In this document: positions 36,691-50,390 of the stretch, one piece after another | How the letters are laid out: every line of letters begins with the position of its first letter | How positions within the stretch are numbered: position 1 is the first letter of the stretch | DNA from: Xenopus tropicalis | Lineage: Eukaryota > Chordata > Amphibia > Anura > Pipidae | Direction of reading: 5' to 3' | Length of the DNA stretch: 64,000 nt | Assembly (NCBI RefSeq): GCF_000004195.4 | Contig: NC_030677.2 | Span: 56,674,222 to 56,738,221, forward strand | Made by a program: the position numbers and the translations under genes | Notes under the pieces: generated by a model | The model's database searches: none | What the model was told of the DNA's origin: nothing | What the model saw: the letters and a program-made list of their open reading frames with translations, nothing else

Positions 36691-37666
36691 TAGTTAATGG
36701 ATAAGTTAGGCTAATGACACAAGAGGCAGACTCCTTTAGAAGTGCCTAAAACCACCTGAGCTGCTTTCCACTGATATTAATAGAAACCATTTGCACCAGC
36801 GGTGTCAGGAGGTTGCCAGTAAAGTCAATGAGAGGAAGCACAAGCTGTTTCAATAACAGCATATTTTGCATACAGCCCCATGTGCCATAGGCTTACTGAA
36901 CTGCTTTTTGGAATGCCTGTGGTTGATTTAATGATGTGAGGCAAAGTAAACAGATGCACATAAGTTTAAACTATATAATCATATAAAAAGCAAAACTTGT
37001 AATGTGTCACAACACTATTAAATCTTGTGTTAAAAAAATGTAATGGTAGTATTGTAAATTGGGATAAATATGTGATGACATTATCCCTTTAATAGCCTAT
37101 GGCTTTCTTTTAGTCTTAAAATTTCATCTGAAACAGATTCTAAATGTAAAATGGGACTAGACTGCAGCTCATTCCTATACTGATAATGAAAGAAAATGAG
37201 TTTTTATTTGTAACCATGTCAGAAGGGATTAATCAAAAAGAATGATGTTTATGTAAAACATGCCTTTTTACTGTATCTGTGTAAACATTCATATTAACTT
37301 TTTATTCATGAAAACCAAAGTCAGCCTAATGCCTCACTTAACAATGTATTATCAAAGTGATGGGTTTCTATCTGATAAATGATGCAGCTTCCTTTAGTGA
37401 CCTAATAACCCAGCACAGTTTACTCGAGTCCACCAAACTGAAAGATGTAATGGTCTTTAGTACGGTCCTGCACATCCTATAATCTCACGCAAACACCAAA
37501 TAATAAACTAGTGAGTGCTATACTCAATATATTAGCCATTCTTTCTGTTCTTTTTTTATATGTTTTTAAACAGGCAACTGTAAACTCAAACTTTTTGTTG
37601 GAGTGGGGATAAGTACTATGTGTGCCAGATGCTTGAATAAGGTATGTGCCCTCAGTGTTTATAGCA

Positions 37667-37985
37667 ATTTTGAGAAAACTGCAGCAGCCCAGGGTACCTG
37701 CAGCGAGCGCTTCTGCCTTCCGCCTTTGTTTTGCCGGCAAATTCCCCAGACCGGCGCAAGCGCATTAGAGTGAAAAGCCGACTTCTCTGTTAAAGTTCGG
37801 CTTTTCACTCTACTGCGCTTGCGCGAGCGAAGCAGGAAGTAGGAATCACTGCAGCTACCCTGGGCTGGTGCTGTTTTCTCCGAACAGGGGCACCAGCCCG
37901 GGTTACAAGGTAAGCGATTAAAGTCACTTTGGGGGTGCCTAACATTTTGGCACCCCAAGTGACTTTGCCTTTACTTCTCCTTTAA
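37667..37985. mobile_element. T2-type MITE fragment with two strong hairpins
   Basis: The right end ACTTCTCCTTTAA carries the TTAA (37982-37985). Hairpin 37754-37824 pairs GCGCAAGCGCATTAGAGTGA with its near-inverse. Hairpin 37920-37965 pairs AAGTCACTTTGGGGGTGCC with GGCACCCCAAGTGACTT. The left end is missing. Confidence 0.75.
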
Positions 37986-38097
37986 GGTGACCAAGCCAAT
38001 CTGCCACCTAAGACTGAATTGCTTGATCTCCTGTATTCATCTCGGCACAGGTTCCAATTTTGCCAGTTCTAAAAAAGTATTTGCAGGGGGACCCTGT

Positions 38098-38310
38098 GGG
38101 TAAGATTTATGATTGCTCAAGCATTTCAACTCGAGCAATAATAAAGGAAACCCTTCGTGAGTGAGTAGGAACTCACGCTGGGTTTTAGGGAGAAAAAACC
38201 TCATTCGTTTTGAGGTATTTTTCCCCAAGCTGGCTTTCTTAAATAAGAAAACGTTTGGCAGCTAACACATGTGGTTTCTAAAAGGTTTGAGCAATCATAA
38301 ATCTGCCCCC
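38098..38310. mobile_element. MITE with AAGATTTATGATTGCTCAA termini
   Basis: The ends GGGTAAGATTTATGATTGCT and AGCAATCATAAATCTGCCCC are inverse. The interior holds ACTCACG..CGTGAGT-like and CCTCATTCGTTTTGAGG palindromes. Confidence 0.75.
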
Positions 38311-41300
38311 GGGTTGGGCATCTTTTATGTATTAAAATGTAGTGTTGATGTCCATTTGTTACCCAAGCCTACGTTCTTCTCTACGTCATGACTGACCTGG
38401 GAGGTTAGATTTCTAGGCCTTAGGGGAAAAATAGGGGCTTTAGTAACATCATTGCTGTGTTTACTGTTCCAGTTATTTTTTTTTTTCTCTACACTAATAA
38501 GGGAAACCTCTTTTGAGCCCACTTTTAATGACCAAAAAGGAAAACACTTATTAGTTTGCTATTAGTATGCACCCATTTATTTTATTTTTGGTCAAATTAC
38601 TACGTATTTTACCTAAGCAAATAATATGGAATATTTGCAAGGGGAGGCACACAAGTGGCAAATTCAAGAGAGTAAGTGCTTAAAATAATTTTCTAGCTGT
38701 CTTTGCACCTTCACCAAGAGCGTTATAAATGACTGTTTGCCCACAAGGAAGTGACTCACTTTGGAATGATGTATGAAATAATATGCATTTTGCATGTCCT
38801 GTTTGAAATGATAAAGGTCATATAGTATCATTTACATAATCTCCCAGTGAGAAAATGAAGTGTTTGCTGCCTTTACTGTAGAACATATACATTATCCCAG
38901 GTATAAACTGCTTATTATTCATGAAAGTTAATTCTTCAGTGGGTGTGAATGATCTCTTATTGCTTTTTTTTCTGTTCTATAAAATAATATGTAGCAAACC
39001 CTGCACGACTAGTAGGAAACCAGTAAGGAGTGATACATTTGCATGACTCTCTGTATACCCGATTGGATCTTGATTGATGGCAATCATTTGTCTTTGTCAA
39101 AAATGAGAAAAATGGAGACATGGAAATAGGAGTGCTATCAAACTTTCTACAGTACTGAAAAAATCCCATTAATGGGGCTTTAAGCTTTTTTCTGGTGTGT
39201 GTGAAATTGATAAGAATGTGAGTCTGTGTAGACCCAGGTGGTTTTGCAGTGTGCCTATTTTGTCTCTTGTTGTTCCATAGAACATTTACCTGCTTTGGAA
39301 ATCTGTTTTGTTTTATTCCAAGCTATGTAGTTAAAAATAAAAAAATTAAAAAAGTCATTTAAGATACAAAGTATAAATTATTTTAATTAATATTCTATAC
39401 CATTTAAATATTCACTCTGCTGTCCATAAGTATTTTACTCTACATTTATGAACTAGAAGCAAAAAAGGGAATTATGTTAACAGTTATCACTTTTATATCT
39501 TTCAAAATAAGCTTATTGGAATAAAGTAAAGAACTACTATCATGCAGTATATGATTCCTCTGGGAATTCTTATATTAATCACTGCATCCATTGTTATATT
39601 CTTGAGTTTTGGGGAATTCAAAAAGGCAATAAATATTTACTAGAATTTTCTATTCTGTATGTACCCTACCACTGTGTTGACTATTATTTATTGAATATTT
39701 TATTTCATATAGTTAAACCGGATTCTCTTTTTATATAGTTTTAGTTTAGTAGAAACATTGTACCTAGTATTTTAGTAGGGGTGAGCCAAATGCCCTATGT
39801 ACCATAGTTCTAATTGTTAAATATAGAAAAGATTTTATTATGCCCCCCATCCAAAACCACTATATATCTATTTTTTTAAAATTTTTGAGTGTTAAGTAAT
39901 AAAAACAATTTCTTATCTGTAAATCTTTAAAGAGTATACAAATAAGACTAAAAAATTATGCTGCATAAGCATATTTTGCTACCCTAGAGGCTGCAGCTTT
40001 AATGACTGTATAGATCCTTGCATGTAATGCCACTCTCTTAGCTCTTTTTTTTCCTTGTAGACACTCTCCCTGTGCTACAGCCATATTGCACATATTTAGT
40101 CCTAAAAGTATGGGCTTAAGTATTTGTAACTTATACAGATTTGGGTCCATATGGGACATCCAACAGTGGTCTTGCATATTCTAGGCTAGGGTTTAACAAA
40201 TATATGTTTAGTTTTGAGTAAATCCTGCTGGTTTCCAAGCCCATGTGATTCTATACTGTATGATGGGACCCATTACATGTATTTCATTTACTTAAAATTT
40301 GTATGTTTTATGTATATACCTATTTATTGTACCGCACTGCAGAATATGTTGGCACTTTTTTAGTATGTGTTATTAGTAATAATAAAACTTGACTATAAAT
40401 CTTGATCTGGGACGGACCAAATAGTCTGTCTCTAAATAAGACTAAACTAGACATGATTACACTTCTCCCCTTCTACAATCTTCTGAACATTTCTTTGCAG
40501 CGAAAAAAAATATTTATTTTATTTTATTCATTTTTGTGACTGCACCAGGGCAAAATGGGATGCACCCTCATGGAATTCTAATAGAAATGTACGGTAGTGA
40601 AAAGGATTAACACAAAGTCTTTAGAAAATGGCGTCATCGCATTTTACTACACCTACAGAAGGCTGTACATTCACATTGCACTAGTAGAGAAATGATTAAT
40701 AGGAGTTAGTAACATGCTTTTCTAGTTGTTGTGAAACAAGAGGTGCTCCAGAAAGTCTGGCAGGTAAAAGTAATTTATCTTCCCCTCCGACTTTCTTTTC
40801 TTTCCTCTGTTCACCTTTATCCACATTATGTCTTTTCTGTCTTTAACTGTTGCCCTTCTCTCCATCTGTTAAAAAACCTCCTTCCACATTTGCTTTCCCC
40901 ATATTTTTCTCTGCTCCTTGTTGCTGTTTCTTTGAGCACTATTTCTTTGCTATTGCTTCTTTTACATCGCTTTTTACTCTTTCCCAGTTTTCTGCTTAAT
41001 TCCTGCTTTTTTTTATTCTACATATTTTAATGTGGCTTCATGACCTAATTTACCATCTTTTGCTGCTAAAATCTTAACCAGTATACACAAGTGGCTTCCT
41101 TGCCCTGCTCTCCATCTACCAAGAAATGCATATGCTGATACTGATACATATTGTGAACCTTACACCTGCTTTGGTTCTAAATATAACATTGAGCCTTCTG
41201 GTCTACTATCATAGCGTCAGATCTCTTCATAGTTTATTTAAAATGCCAACTTGATTTGCCAACCATGTCTTGCCCTCTACTTTTTTTTCTTTTTAACAGT

Positions 41301-41703
41301 TTGGGATGCCCACAGTGTTATTAAAACACCACACCTTTCACACTGAAGGCTGTCTGTGGGAGTTGAATGCTTATTTGCTGTTCTGAATTAGAGCAGGGTT
41401 ACTGTAAATACAACGTGTGTGTGTGTGTAATATGTGTGAATTTCACTGACCTATACTTTGACAATGTCTGTACACAGTTTCCCAACTACCTCTTGTGTAC
41501 AGCAAGGGTTTAAAACATACTACTAAAATGATCAAGGCATTATTAAATGCTAACTTACTCTCTGCAATACATACTTGGTTGGAAATTCAAATGGTACCTG
41601 CAGTTAAAAGTAGTGCAGTCCATATATTATAGTACAGTAATAGTGTCAGTATGAAGTCAGTTTCTTGATTGGAGAATCCTCTTTTCATATAAAATATCCA
41701 TAT

Positions 41704-41722
41704 GTGTGTGTGTGTGTGTGTT

Positions 41723-41789
<67 letters not shown>
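41704..41789. repeat. GT then TA microsatellite
   Basis: (GT)n 41704-41728 passes into (TA)n 41729-41789, directly before the hairpin at 41794. Confidence 0.97.
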
Positions 41790-41791
<2 letters not shown>

Positions 41792-41793
41792 AA

Positions 41794-41991
41794 AAAAGAC
41801 CAGCAACACCGAGTTATATTCCAAAAACAATCAATTGTGTATTAAAAACGCATGAACAGCCAACGTTACGTTTCGGTCCCCATCGGGACCTTTCTCAAGG
41901 CCTTGAGACCGAAACGTAACGTTGGCTGTTCATGCGTTTTTAATACACAATTGATTGTTTTTGGAATATAACTCGGTGTTGCTGGTCTTTT
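41794..41991. repeat. Perfect 85-bp-arm hairpin
   Basis: The arms 41794-41878 and 41907-41991 are identical in reverse complement at every base, with a 28-base spacer containing GGGACC and AAGGCCTT. It is probably a recently inserted foldback element at a TA array. Confidence 0.95.
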
Positions 41992-42066
41992 AAATCATTA
42001 TGGATATTTAAATCATTTACCTTGCACCCGAGCTAAGAGCTGAAGCAGAGTGCCACCCTGGGTTCG

Positions 42067-42106
<40 letters not shown>
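42067..42106. repeat. TA microsatellite
   Basis: About 19 TA units, roughly 75 bases after the hairpin. Confidence 0.95.
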
Positions 42107-42108
<2 letters not shown>

Positions 42109-43519
42109 TATACATATAAAATTCAGGAGACTGAGAACTAAGGTGCCCTTTTTAGAATGCTTTTCTCTTATGATTTCATGTCTGATTTATATTATCAAAG
42201 GGTTTTTTGCCTTTTACATTTTGTATGTGTGTGTGTTGGGGGGAGGCATATGTTTGTCTCTAGCTGAAATAAGCTTTGCAGGAGACCCTAGTCTAGGGAA
42301 CTAATTACTTGTACCGATTGCCATTCTGATGAATAGACCCACATTGTATCATTCCCCATAGACAGAGAGCAGTCTGTGATTCACGACTGCAGCCTGCCTG
42401 ATATTTGATAATAATTTTAACAGATAAACGTAAGAAGGCAGAATGATGAAGTGCCCAAGCAGTCTATTCATACTATCATAGAAACACACATAGCCAGCTG
42501 TGCTCAACCATTTTTTCTGATCAGTAATGGAAAAATGCAGTTATTAATCGTGCTTGACAAAGAGTTGTAGCCTTAGTTGAAGTAGGTCTGTAGAGGTTTT
42601 ATCAGGAAAGCTTATGTACTATTCTAATTTCTTACTGCAGTCTTCACTTGATTTTTAAGAATGTTAAATCTGAAGAAATGAAAGCCAGGTCAACTTTTTA
42701 ACGTGAGGTATTAACTGATTACACAATTATCACAATTATATGATGCAGTTGCAGACATATCTCTTAAGTCTCCATTTTTTTAGTATATTAAATGTGCAAA
42801 TCTTCTGAAAGAATTTATCTACATGCAGTAGTATAATTTAGTCAACATATCTGCCATCTTAAATTTCTTAAATGCTGTTCCCCTAAATATATGTGGTAAT
42901 GTACCAATACTTGTACACTAGAACACTATTGGAATTCAGAACACAAACCGTCTTGCATTATATGATCTGGTTACCAGGTCCTGCAAGAGTTGTAATGTGT
43001 TGAAAAGGGAAGGGTGTCCATAGGGAGATGGAATAAGCTGAATTTGAGTGAAGTGAAATAAAGATAAGCCTGTGGACAACAGGGCTTAAGTTGCACCCCA
43101 CCTGCAAATAAGATTTTCAACTTTTTTTAATGTTAAAAATTGTTGAATAGTCATTACAATTCCACAACTTTACATGGACTTACCTCTTCAGGTGCATTGC
43201 AGAGCTCATGTTAGCTCTCAGATATTGGTGTTAATGGAAGTTCTTCATCTTTATTTAATTAGCTGATTTATTTAACCATACATTTAACCATTTCAGTTTG
43301 ACCGCCTAGTAAATACATTGGAGGTGTTGACTGTATTATATTTTTAACACAAGATTTTTTTTGTAATGATGCCAGAAAAATTCACTCCTCTGTCCTCCTA
43401 TTAAATTTTAATATTGGCATACTCTTAATAATTGTCAATCTGCACTAAATGATGTAGACAGATTAATGTTGTGATTACCTGTTATGATGTGCAAGTAATA
43501 ATGATCAGATCACATGGTT

Positions 43520-43870
43520 TATTGCAATGGGGAAGTTCATCTTTTAAGTTATTTTTTATTATGATAGAACATCCTGTTGTTAGTAACTTTGCAATTGGAA
43601 AATTAATAACTTTTATATTATTTGCTTTCTGCCTATTTGTAGCTTTTAAACAAATGTTTTGGTTGTTTTATTATTTCTCTTTCTATTCAGGTGCTTTCCT
43701 ATTTTTCTTCCAGTCCCTCATTCAGACCACTGTTTAAACCCTAGCAACCAGATAGCTGCTGATATTCCAGCTAATGCGTTCTAATCAGAATAAAGCTAAA
43801 TATATGAATCATAAAAACCTAATAAAATGAAGACCAGTTATAAATTGTCTCAGAATATCAGTATTTATAT
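43520..43870. mobile_element. Diverged T2-type MITE remnant
   Basis: TTTGCAATTGGAAAATTAAT, TTTTGGTTGTTTTATTATTT, CCCTAGCAACCAGATAGCTG and AATGAAGACCAGTTATAAAT match the 51383-51834 element, with internal rearrangement. Confidence 0.5.
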
Positions 43871-44344
43871 CATTTGATAAGTTAGTCTTCAGCAGAATTA
43901 CCCGTAAATATAACACTTGTTTGTTGAACACAAAGAATGCGTCAGTATTTCTCACCCCATATAAGCTTGCCATAGATGGGCTTCCAAAAGCATTGTTAAT
44001 TGAGGTAAGATCCTGAAAGTACTCTTAATCGTTGCCTGGAGCATCTTTTTAAAGAGACTACGGAATTAGCATATTCTTTTAATCACTACCACAGACGACT
44101 TTGTGGGATATGTATTTATGTGCTTCACTTATGAGTTCTGCCTATTACTTTTTACTGGAATTTACTGTGTCAGTAACCAAGCAAAATTGTCTTTGCCACA
44201 TATTTGTCTTGTCCTAATGCAATACAAAAAAAGATGGCTGGAGAAAGCATTAGTTCTCTCAGTTGTCATATTAGACCAACCATTGAAATACTCATGTAGT
44301 TCCTTGGTTTTAAGCCGTTTGTACTAATTGTTTAATTGGACAGG

Positions 44345-44960
44345 TGAGTCAAAATTGGAACTCTGTGGCCAACACATGTCTCTTTATATTTTGCATAAGG
44401 CAAATACAGCATTCCACAATAAGGACATCATACAACCAAACATGACTATGGTAATGGTATAGGGATGCTGCCTTTGGACAACTTGCCTGTATTGAAGGAA
44501 CTATAAATAATGCACTGTAGTAGAACCTTCTTAAGAAGAATGTTGAGTCATCAGCCGATTACTAACTACTCACTAAAGTGTAGCTAGTTTATGCAGCAAG
44601 GCAATGATTTAAAAACACAAAAATTTTAATGGCAGAGGAGAAATAAAACTAATGTTTTGTACTGGCCTAGTCAAAATTCTGACCTATTAGAGGTTCTTTG
44701 ACAGGACCACAAAACAGCAATGGATACACAAAATCCTGACACACCCTTCAACAGCAATGAGAAAGACTGATATCAAATTAGTGTAAGAGTTAGGTTTAGC
44801 TGCTAAAGGTGGTGCAAACCATTACTATTTTTAAGGTGGCAGTAACTATTTCACATGGGTGATAATGTTGTTAATTAACATTGTTCCTTAAATACAGTAA
44901 TTGAAAAACTGTGATTTGTAAACAAAATTTAATAAAGAAAATTTCAGCAACTATTCACTA
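44345..44960 (+). pseudogene. Decayed Tc1/mariner transposase
   Basis: TTGGAACTCTGTGGCCAACA, GCAAATACAGCATTCCACAA, TTATGCAGCAAGGCAATGAT, TGGCCTAGTCAAAATTCTGA and TGCTAAAGGTGGTGCAAACC follow the 3' half of a Tc1 transposase. The key positions include the codons for the LEWPSQSPDL-type catalytic segment. Indels and stops are frequent. Confidence 0.75.
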
Positions 44961-47301
44961 TGAAAATATGCAATCATAGTTGAAATCAGAAAGGGGAAAA
45001 ATACGTTTTTACATTTCTAGGTCCCTATGAAGGAACTATCAATCACTTTACCACTTTTTAAAGGCACAGACAGTCCCTTTTTATGCTAGAGGGCAAACTC
45101 TCTCTGTTAACATCATTACAATAGAAAAAAAAATGTAAAATTTCAAAGATAACATTTCTGTGCAGAATTTGTTATCCAGTAAAATTATTATTTTTCTATA
45201 TTTATATAGAGCTTACATAACCTGCAGTTCTTAACAGAGATTAGACATAATTCACTTTGGTCTCTGCCCCAGTATACACGCTACTGTCAGTTCTTATCAG
45301 GTGCCAGTTAGCCTGCCTACCTGGAGAGTAGAACGAAACCGGAATCCCTGGTGAAAACAAGCAGATACCACAAACACTTGCAAATAGTGCCCTTTCTGAA
45401 AATGAAGGGGGTTTGAATACTTTTATAAGGCACTGCATATCTAGGTTTACACTGTAGAGCTTCCCATGTAATAAAGAATTACTGATGCTTGAGGCACAAG
45501 GTGATAAAGTGACTTACTTAAGGTCATGTGGGGTTGACACTGAGTGTAACCAGTCATCTGTACATCTGTAAGTTCATTGTCACCTTGAAATTTTTTATTT
45601 TTTTTTTTGGCACCTAAAAATATGTGCACACATTTAAAACAAATCCTGGGAATGGATATATCTTAATTTAATAATAAAATATATATAGTATATACTTAAC
45701 TGTAATTTTCCTTTAAAGATAATTTCCAATGATCTGATGTGAAATAGATAACTCTTCCCAACTGCAGTTTATTTAACATCTGTTATAGAAGCAATATATT
45801 TGTTTTTCTTCTACTAAAGGTTGTGAATATTTTAAAAGGTGATTTTAATTACATTCCTGCACATCTAAACAGAGTGATCTTTTATTATAACACACACACA
45901 CACAACCTACACAAGCAAGATTTTCATTAAAGTTAACACTTTCAAGGCAAATAGAATTCTGTGTGATTTACTGACCTTGCTAGGGAACAGCACAAATTAG
46001 GAAGAAAAATGATGAAAGGGGACAGACTTTGATTAATATAGGTAATGCTATCCTATATTTATAATAGCCTTTTCCCTATTCTGTTTTATAAATGTAGTCT
46101 CTGGGAGAGGTGCCCTGCTGAGGCTGAAATGAGCCTGAAATCTGAGCGCATGCCACTTGAGTGTGGGGAAGCTGATCACACTGTCAGCAATTCATTTCAG
46201 AATGATGTATTTAGTGCTCATTTCACCTTCCTTAGGAAAAGAGAGGAATTCCTTATACACAAACTGATAACACTCTCTTCAAGGACAGATCCAAATAAAA
46301 ACATACTAGATAGGCAAGTGGGCGAGTTAGGGTGTAAAGGGACTAATACTAGAGGTTCATGAGTAAAGATTTTTTTTATTTTAATGTCCTGAAAATTGAA
46401 AGGTTGAATTGTGTGCAAAATTTTTAGCATATTGAATTGGTTTCATTCAGTTTTAAAACTGCAGTTTACTAGGATGTAAACTATTGTAACAGTTTTTGGG
46501 GGTTTTTTTGTTCTGTAGGTAAACAGCTTTAAATGGGCTGGGCTCAAACTAATCAGTATTGTATCAAATTATTTAAGATAAATTAACCAAACTTTCACCT
46601 GCAATAGAAATTGTGATATAATTTGGGTATAAATAAGTACCAGCAGTACTTATGCATATTGAATGCTTCTTGAAATGCTGTATGTGACACATTGAATAAA
46701 TTGGCGTAAGCCCCAGAGCACTGCTGAAGAGCTCAGGTGGTTATTTATATAATAAATACCCAAGACATTAATAACAATGGTGGGTCTAGCCAAAAATAAG
46801 AATATATACATTTCACAGCATCACAAAAATACAATTAAGTTTTATGTTGGCAGTATTTTAATAAAGATACCAATTTATTGTGGCATAATTGGGAAAAAAA
46901 TCAAACGTGAAAGGATATACCAGTTATTTCTATCTAGTACCTGTAAAAAAAAAAAAAAGGTTTTCATATCTATTTACTTTAGGCGGCCATTTTGTATTTC
47001 TGGAGCATAGTACCCCACCTATTCATTATTTAGCAGGCTACATATTTGCTTTACCCAAAGTGATAAACACCATTATTTGACTTGGTTTAATTTTCATGCC
47101 TGTCCGTCATAGAATATCCTATTCAGCATATGATAAAGAAATATTTAAGATGTTAAATTTCTTGCTGCAGACATTTGTAATGATGAGTGAGAAAAAAGGG
47201 GAGAAAAGCTAAGCAAACAAGGAAAGCTTTCTGTAAAAAAATGACAGGTACCACGCTGTTAAATAATAGTTAACATGTGTGTTCCCTGTGTTTTGTTGTA
47301 G

Positions 47302-47426
47302 TCGTCCTTGTGAGTTCTGGCGCCTTGACTACTGGGAAGATGACTTGAGGCGCCGACGACGATTTGTGCGGAACCCCCTTGGATCGACACATCCTGAAGC
47401 AACCCTCAGATCAGCCATAGAGCACG
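47302..47426 (+). CDS. LRBA: LRBA internal exon C
   Basis: Third LRBA exon, 125 nt, with acceptor TTGTTGTAG before 47302 and donor GTTAGT at 47427. Its first base completes the serine codon left open by the exon at 15593-15759. It reads [20 protein letters not shown], then [41 protein letters not shown] is a signature of LRBA and neurobeachin just before the PH-BEACH region. [12 protein letters not shown] points to LRBA (neurobeachin has a different spelling here). The exon leaves one base of a codon, so the next exon must start in phase 1. I did not find that exon before 64000, so the following intron is at least 16.5 kb. Confidence 0.96.
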
Positions 47427-47860
47427 GTTAGTAGAAAGGTGGCCACTTCTAAAAGCCATCATGGTATACTCCTGTATCTCAGCATTGCAATGGGAGGCTT
47501 CGTACAGCTAAGCATTTTAGCAGACTAGTAATAGTAACATCATGTGAATGGTACTCCCTGCGGGTGCTTAAATATTATGGTTGTTTAAACCCACGTGCCT
47601 TTTTCTCCATTCATATTTTTTTATCATCCATTTGACATTCTTTGCAGCTATATATATTTATAGCGCCAATTTTTTTTTTAACCTTTCCTCCACCGCTGTT
47701 TTATTTTGCGATTGCTTTATTTAGCATGCCTTTCCCCCAACTTTAGATAATGCATAAACTTAATAAGCTGTGCATTATTATTATATTTTTTTTTTTCCAA
47801 TACTTATGACATACCAGCATGTAGATTTTAAATGTGCTAGGTGGCATCTATGATATAGAG

Positions 47861-48167
47861 CAGTGATCCCCAACCAGTGGCTCGTATGCAACATGTTGCA
47901 CACTAACCCCTTGGATGTTGCTCTCAGTGCCCCCAAACCAGGTAGTTATTTTGAATTCCTGACTTGGGGGCAAGTTTTGGTTAAATAAAAACAAGATTTA
48001 CTACCAAATTAAGCCCCCTGTAAAATGCTAGTGTGCTTAGAGGCTACCTAATAGCCAATCTTAGCCCTTATTTGGCACCTCCATGAACTTTTATGTTGCT
48101 TGTGTTGCTCGCCAAGACTTTTTACATTTGAGTGTGGCTCACCATTAAGAAAGGTTGGGGACCCCTG
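47861..48167 (+). mobile_element. Complete hAT MITE with perfect 8-bp target duplication
   Basis: The ends are CAGTGATCCCCAACC and GGTTGGGGACCCCTG. The duplication ATATAGAG is exact at 47853-47860 and 48168-48175. It is the reference copy for 33273 and 34096. Confidence 0.95.
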
Positions 48168-48569
48168 ATATAGAGTATGGTTTCTCTGGGTAACTTTAAC
48201 TTATGTCACATCTGTCTATTAAATCTGGACACCCATAAACTACACTTAAGAGATCACCCTTTTACCTGGAGATACAAACTACATATTTGATGTACCAGAG
48301 GCCCATAGGCTGTTTGTGGCCGTCTAAGTTATTTTTACAGTCCCTTGTCTGCCTATAGGCTTTATAGACAGTCATAAACTACTTGATATAACCTAGTCCA
48401 TAAATGTTTAGTATGTCAATTAACTTGCCCACTATGTAATGACCCACTATATGGACTGGAAAAGGCAATTTGTATATCACTGTTTCTGGGTTCTTGATCT
48501 TGCCTAACTACATCCACACACATCAAACACTTTCTAGAAAGCCTATCCCTTTTGGTATATTGGACTATG

Positions 48570-48860
48570 GCTAGGGTTGCCACCTTTTCTTCTGGCCTTT
48601 ACCAGCCGATAATGTTAGGGGCGGGGGTGAGTCCGATAAGGGGCAGGTTTGTGATGTCATAGGGGCGGGTTCATGACATTGCGGGGTGGAGATAGACATG
48701 GGCGGTCATATTGCAGTAAGCAGGCAGAGTTTGAGGGCCCTCGGGAAGAATATTAAGGCTGTTTAGGGCAGTTTGTAATCTGTAGTTGCTTGGCCCCTGG
48801 CCCACCCACAGATTTACCGACAGCTACATTGCCGGTAAATTTGTAATACTGACCCCGGCC
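48570..48860. mobile_element. hAT-like frog repeat (AGGGTTGCCACCTTTTCTTC)
   Basis: Starts GGGTTGCCACCTTTTCTTCT and ends near TACTGACCCCGGCCTTGGCT. Has GGGGCGGG and ATGTCATAGGGGCGGG words and an inner CCGGTAAAT/ATTTACCG pair. Exact ends were not resolved. Confidence 0.55.
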
Positions 48861-49388
48861 TTGGCTGGTATTCAAATTATATGTGTTCTACTTCTGCTTC
48901 TATGCAACAATGCAGTGTGTGCACTTTTATTGTTAATTGGTCATCCAACATGAATTTGTTATGGGTGTCCTGCAAGTTGGCATTTCTGTAATTTTAAATA
49001 GGAAACCCTTATCAACACTGGAGAATTTAAATAATACGTGATGTGATGTGAATTGCTGTGCTGCATAGAAACCAGTGCTTTTAACAGAAGGCCTCAGTCT
49101 TTGACCATACAGTATAATAGGAAGCTGCATTTAAATTGATGCAATCTAGTTAGTAAAGGATGCTAAGCCTTTAATTATTTGGATAAAAAGTTGCTGTTTT
49201 CTGCTCATTTCTCTAGGAGCAGCCAAAAAAATAGCAGCAGCTACAGAGAACATCTTGATAGTTTATTATATTCATGGTGTGGTACTGTAGCATTTCTGAC
49301 TTTCTTTTGTAACTGGTATAATTCTCTTTTGAGTAACAAGTACATGCAAAGTGTATTCATTACAGAAGCTTCCTTTGCTATATACTAA

Positions 49389-49581
49389 GGGGCATATTTA
49401 TTAAGCTGTGTAAAATGAATTCGCTGAAAAAAAAGCTGTGTAAAATAAACAGAGAAGATCACCATCCGAATGCCAGATTTTACACTGTTATTTTATGTAA
49501 TTTCCGGCGGAAGAAAAACACACACAAAAAAATTGTGCCGATTTTATGCCGTTTTTTTACGCAGCATAATAAATATACCCC
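49389..49581. mobile_element. MITE with ATTTATTAAGCTGTGTAAAA termini, copy 2
   Basis: The ends GGGGCATATTTATTAAGCTG and CAGCATAATAAATATACCCC are inverse. The interior matches 30397-30646, including a TTCCGGCGGAAGAAAAA core. Confidence 0.82.
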
Positions 49582-50390
49582 TTGGCTGGTAAACAGGAGT
49601 GGTGAGGAGCTGCTTATAAAGCAGACCAAGCAGTCTCTTCACTAACCTATGCATTTAGCTGTAAATAGGGATAGCTAACAATTGTGTTTGGGGCCACTTA
49701 ACTAAATTTGATATGGGGGCACAGTTGTATTTAACTGTCTGTTTTAAAAAGCAAAACCAACAGCAGACGTTGCCATAAAGCATGTGAAATCTAACTCTGT
49801 ACAGATTTACTCATTAGCTGGGAGCCACTGAGGGCTGGTCACATAAAGGTAGTGGCTCTAGATCAGGCCCCAGAGTATAGTTTTGCCTACTTATGCACTG
49901 CATAGGAAATATTTCTTTTAATGGCAAAGCAACTCTGGACTTCAGTAAAAAAACATGTTTTGCTGTTAAAGTCTAAAAAATGTGGATATTCCTTAGTGGT
50001 TTTTATAATCCTTGCACAGTTGTTCCTAAAGCCCACGCAACGAGGTTGCAACACAGGATACAACTGTGATCCATAAAAGGCTATAACAGTGTAGTGGGGA
50101 TTTTCTTGGATCCGGTATATGAAGTTGTGTTATCATTGTCTAACCTTAAAATGTATACTCTTGCAGAAGAATAGGATTTGCATGTACCCAACTGGAAGCA
50201 CAACCTATTATGTGTTTACTCAAGTTATCTTATTTAAAGATAAGAAACCATTGTGATATAAATGCAGTTATAGGGGAAATCAGAAAAATGGGCAAATAAT
50301 TTTTAACCTCACTGTATAACTGACCCTATCTTTAAAGGTTTGGTCATCATTTTAACTCCAATTTGAATTTACTTTACGTTTACCTGGCCT

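Larger units (their letters stand above)
15760..47301 (+). other. LRBA intron B-C (31.5 kb)
   Basis: Runs from donor GTAATT at 15760 to acceptor TTGTAG at 47301. The repeats are listed separately. The stretches 24710-25380, 27225-27845, 28335-30390, 30650-32900, 36690-37660, 38315-41690, 42110-43500 and 45000-47300 show no gene and no repeat I could name, apart from a few short microsatellites. Confidence 0.9.

Noticed and set aside
46045..46362. 105-codon + strand frame upstream of LRBA exon C
   Set aside because: It is not in phase with LRBA, has no recognisable domain, and the first part is ordinary AT-rich intron.
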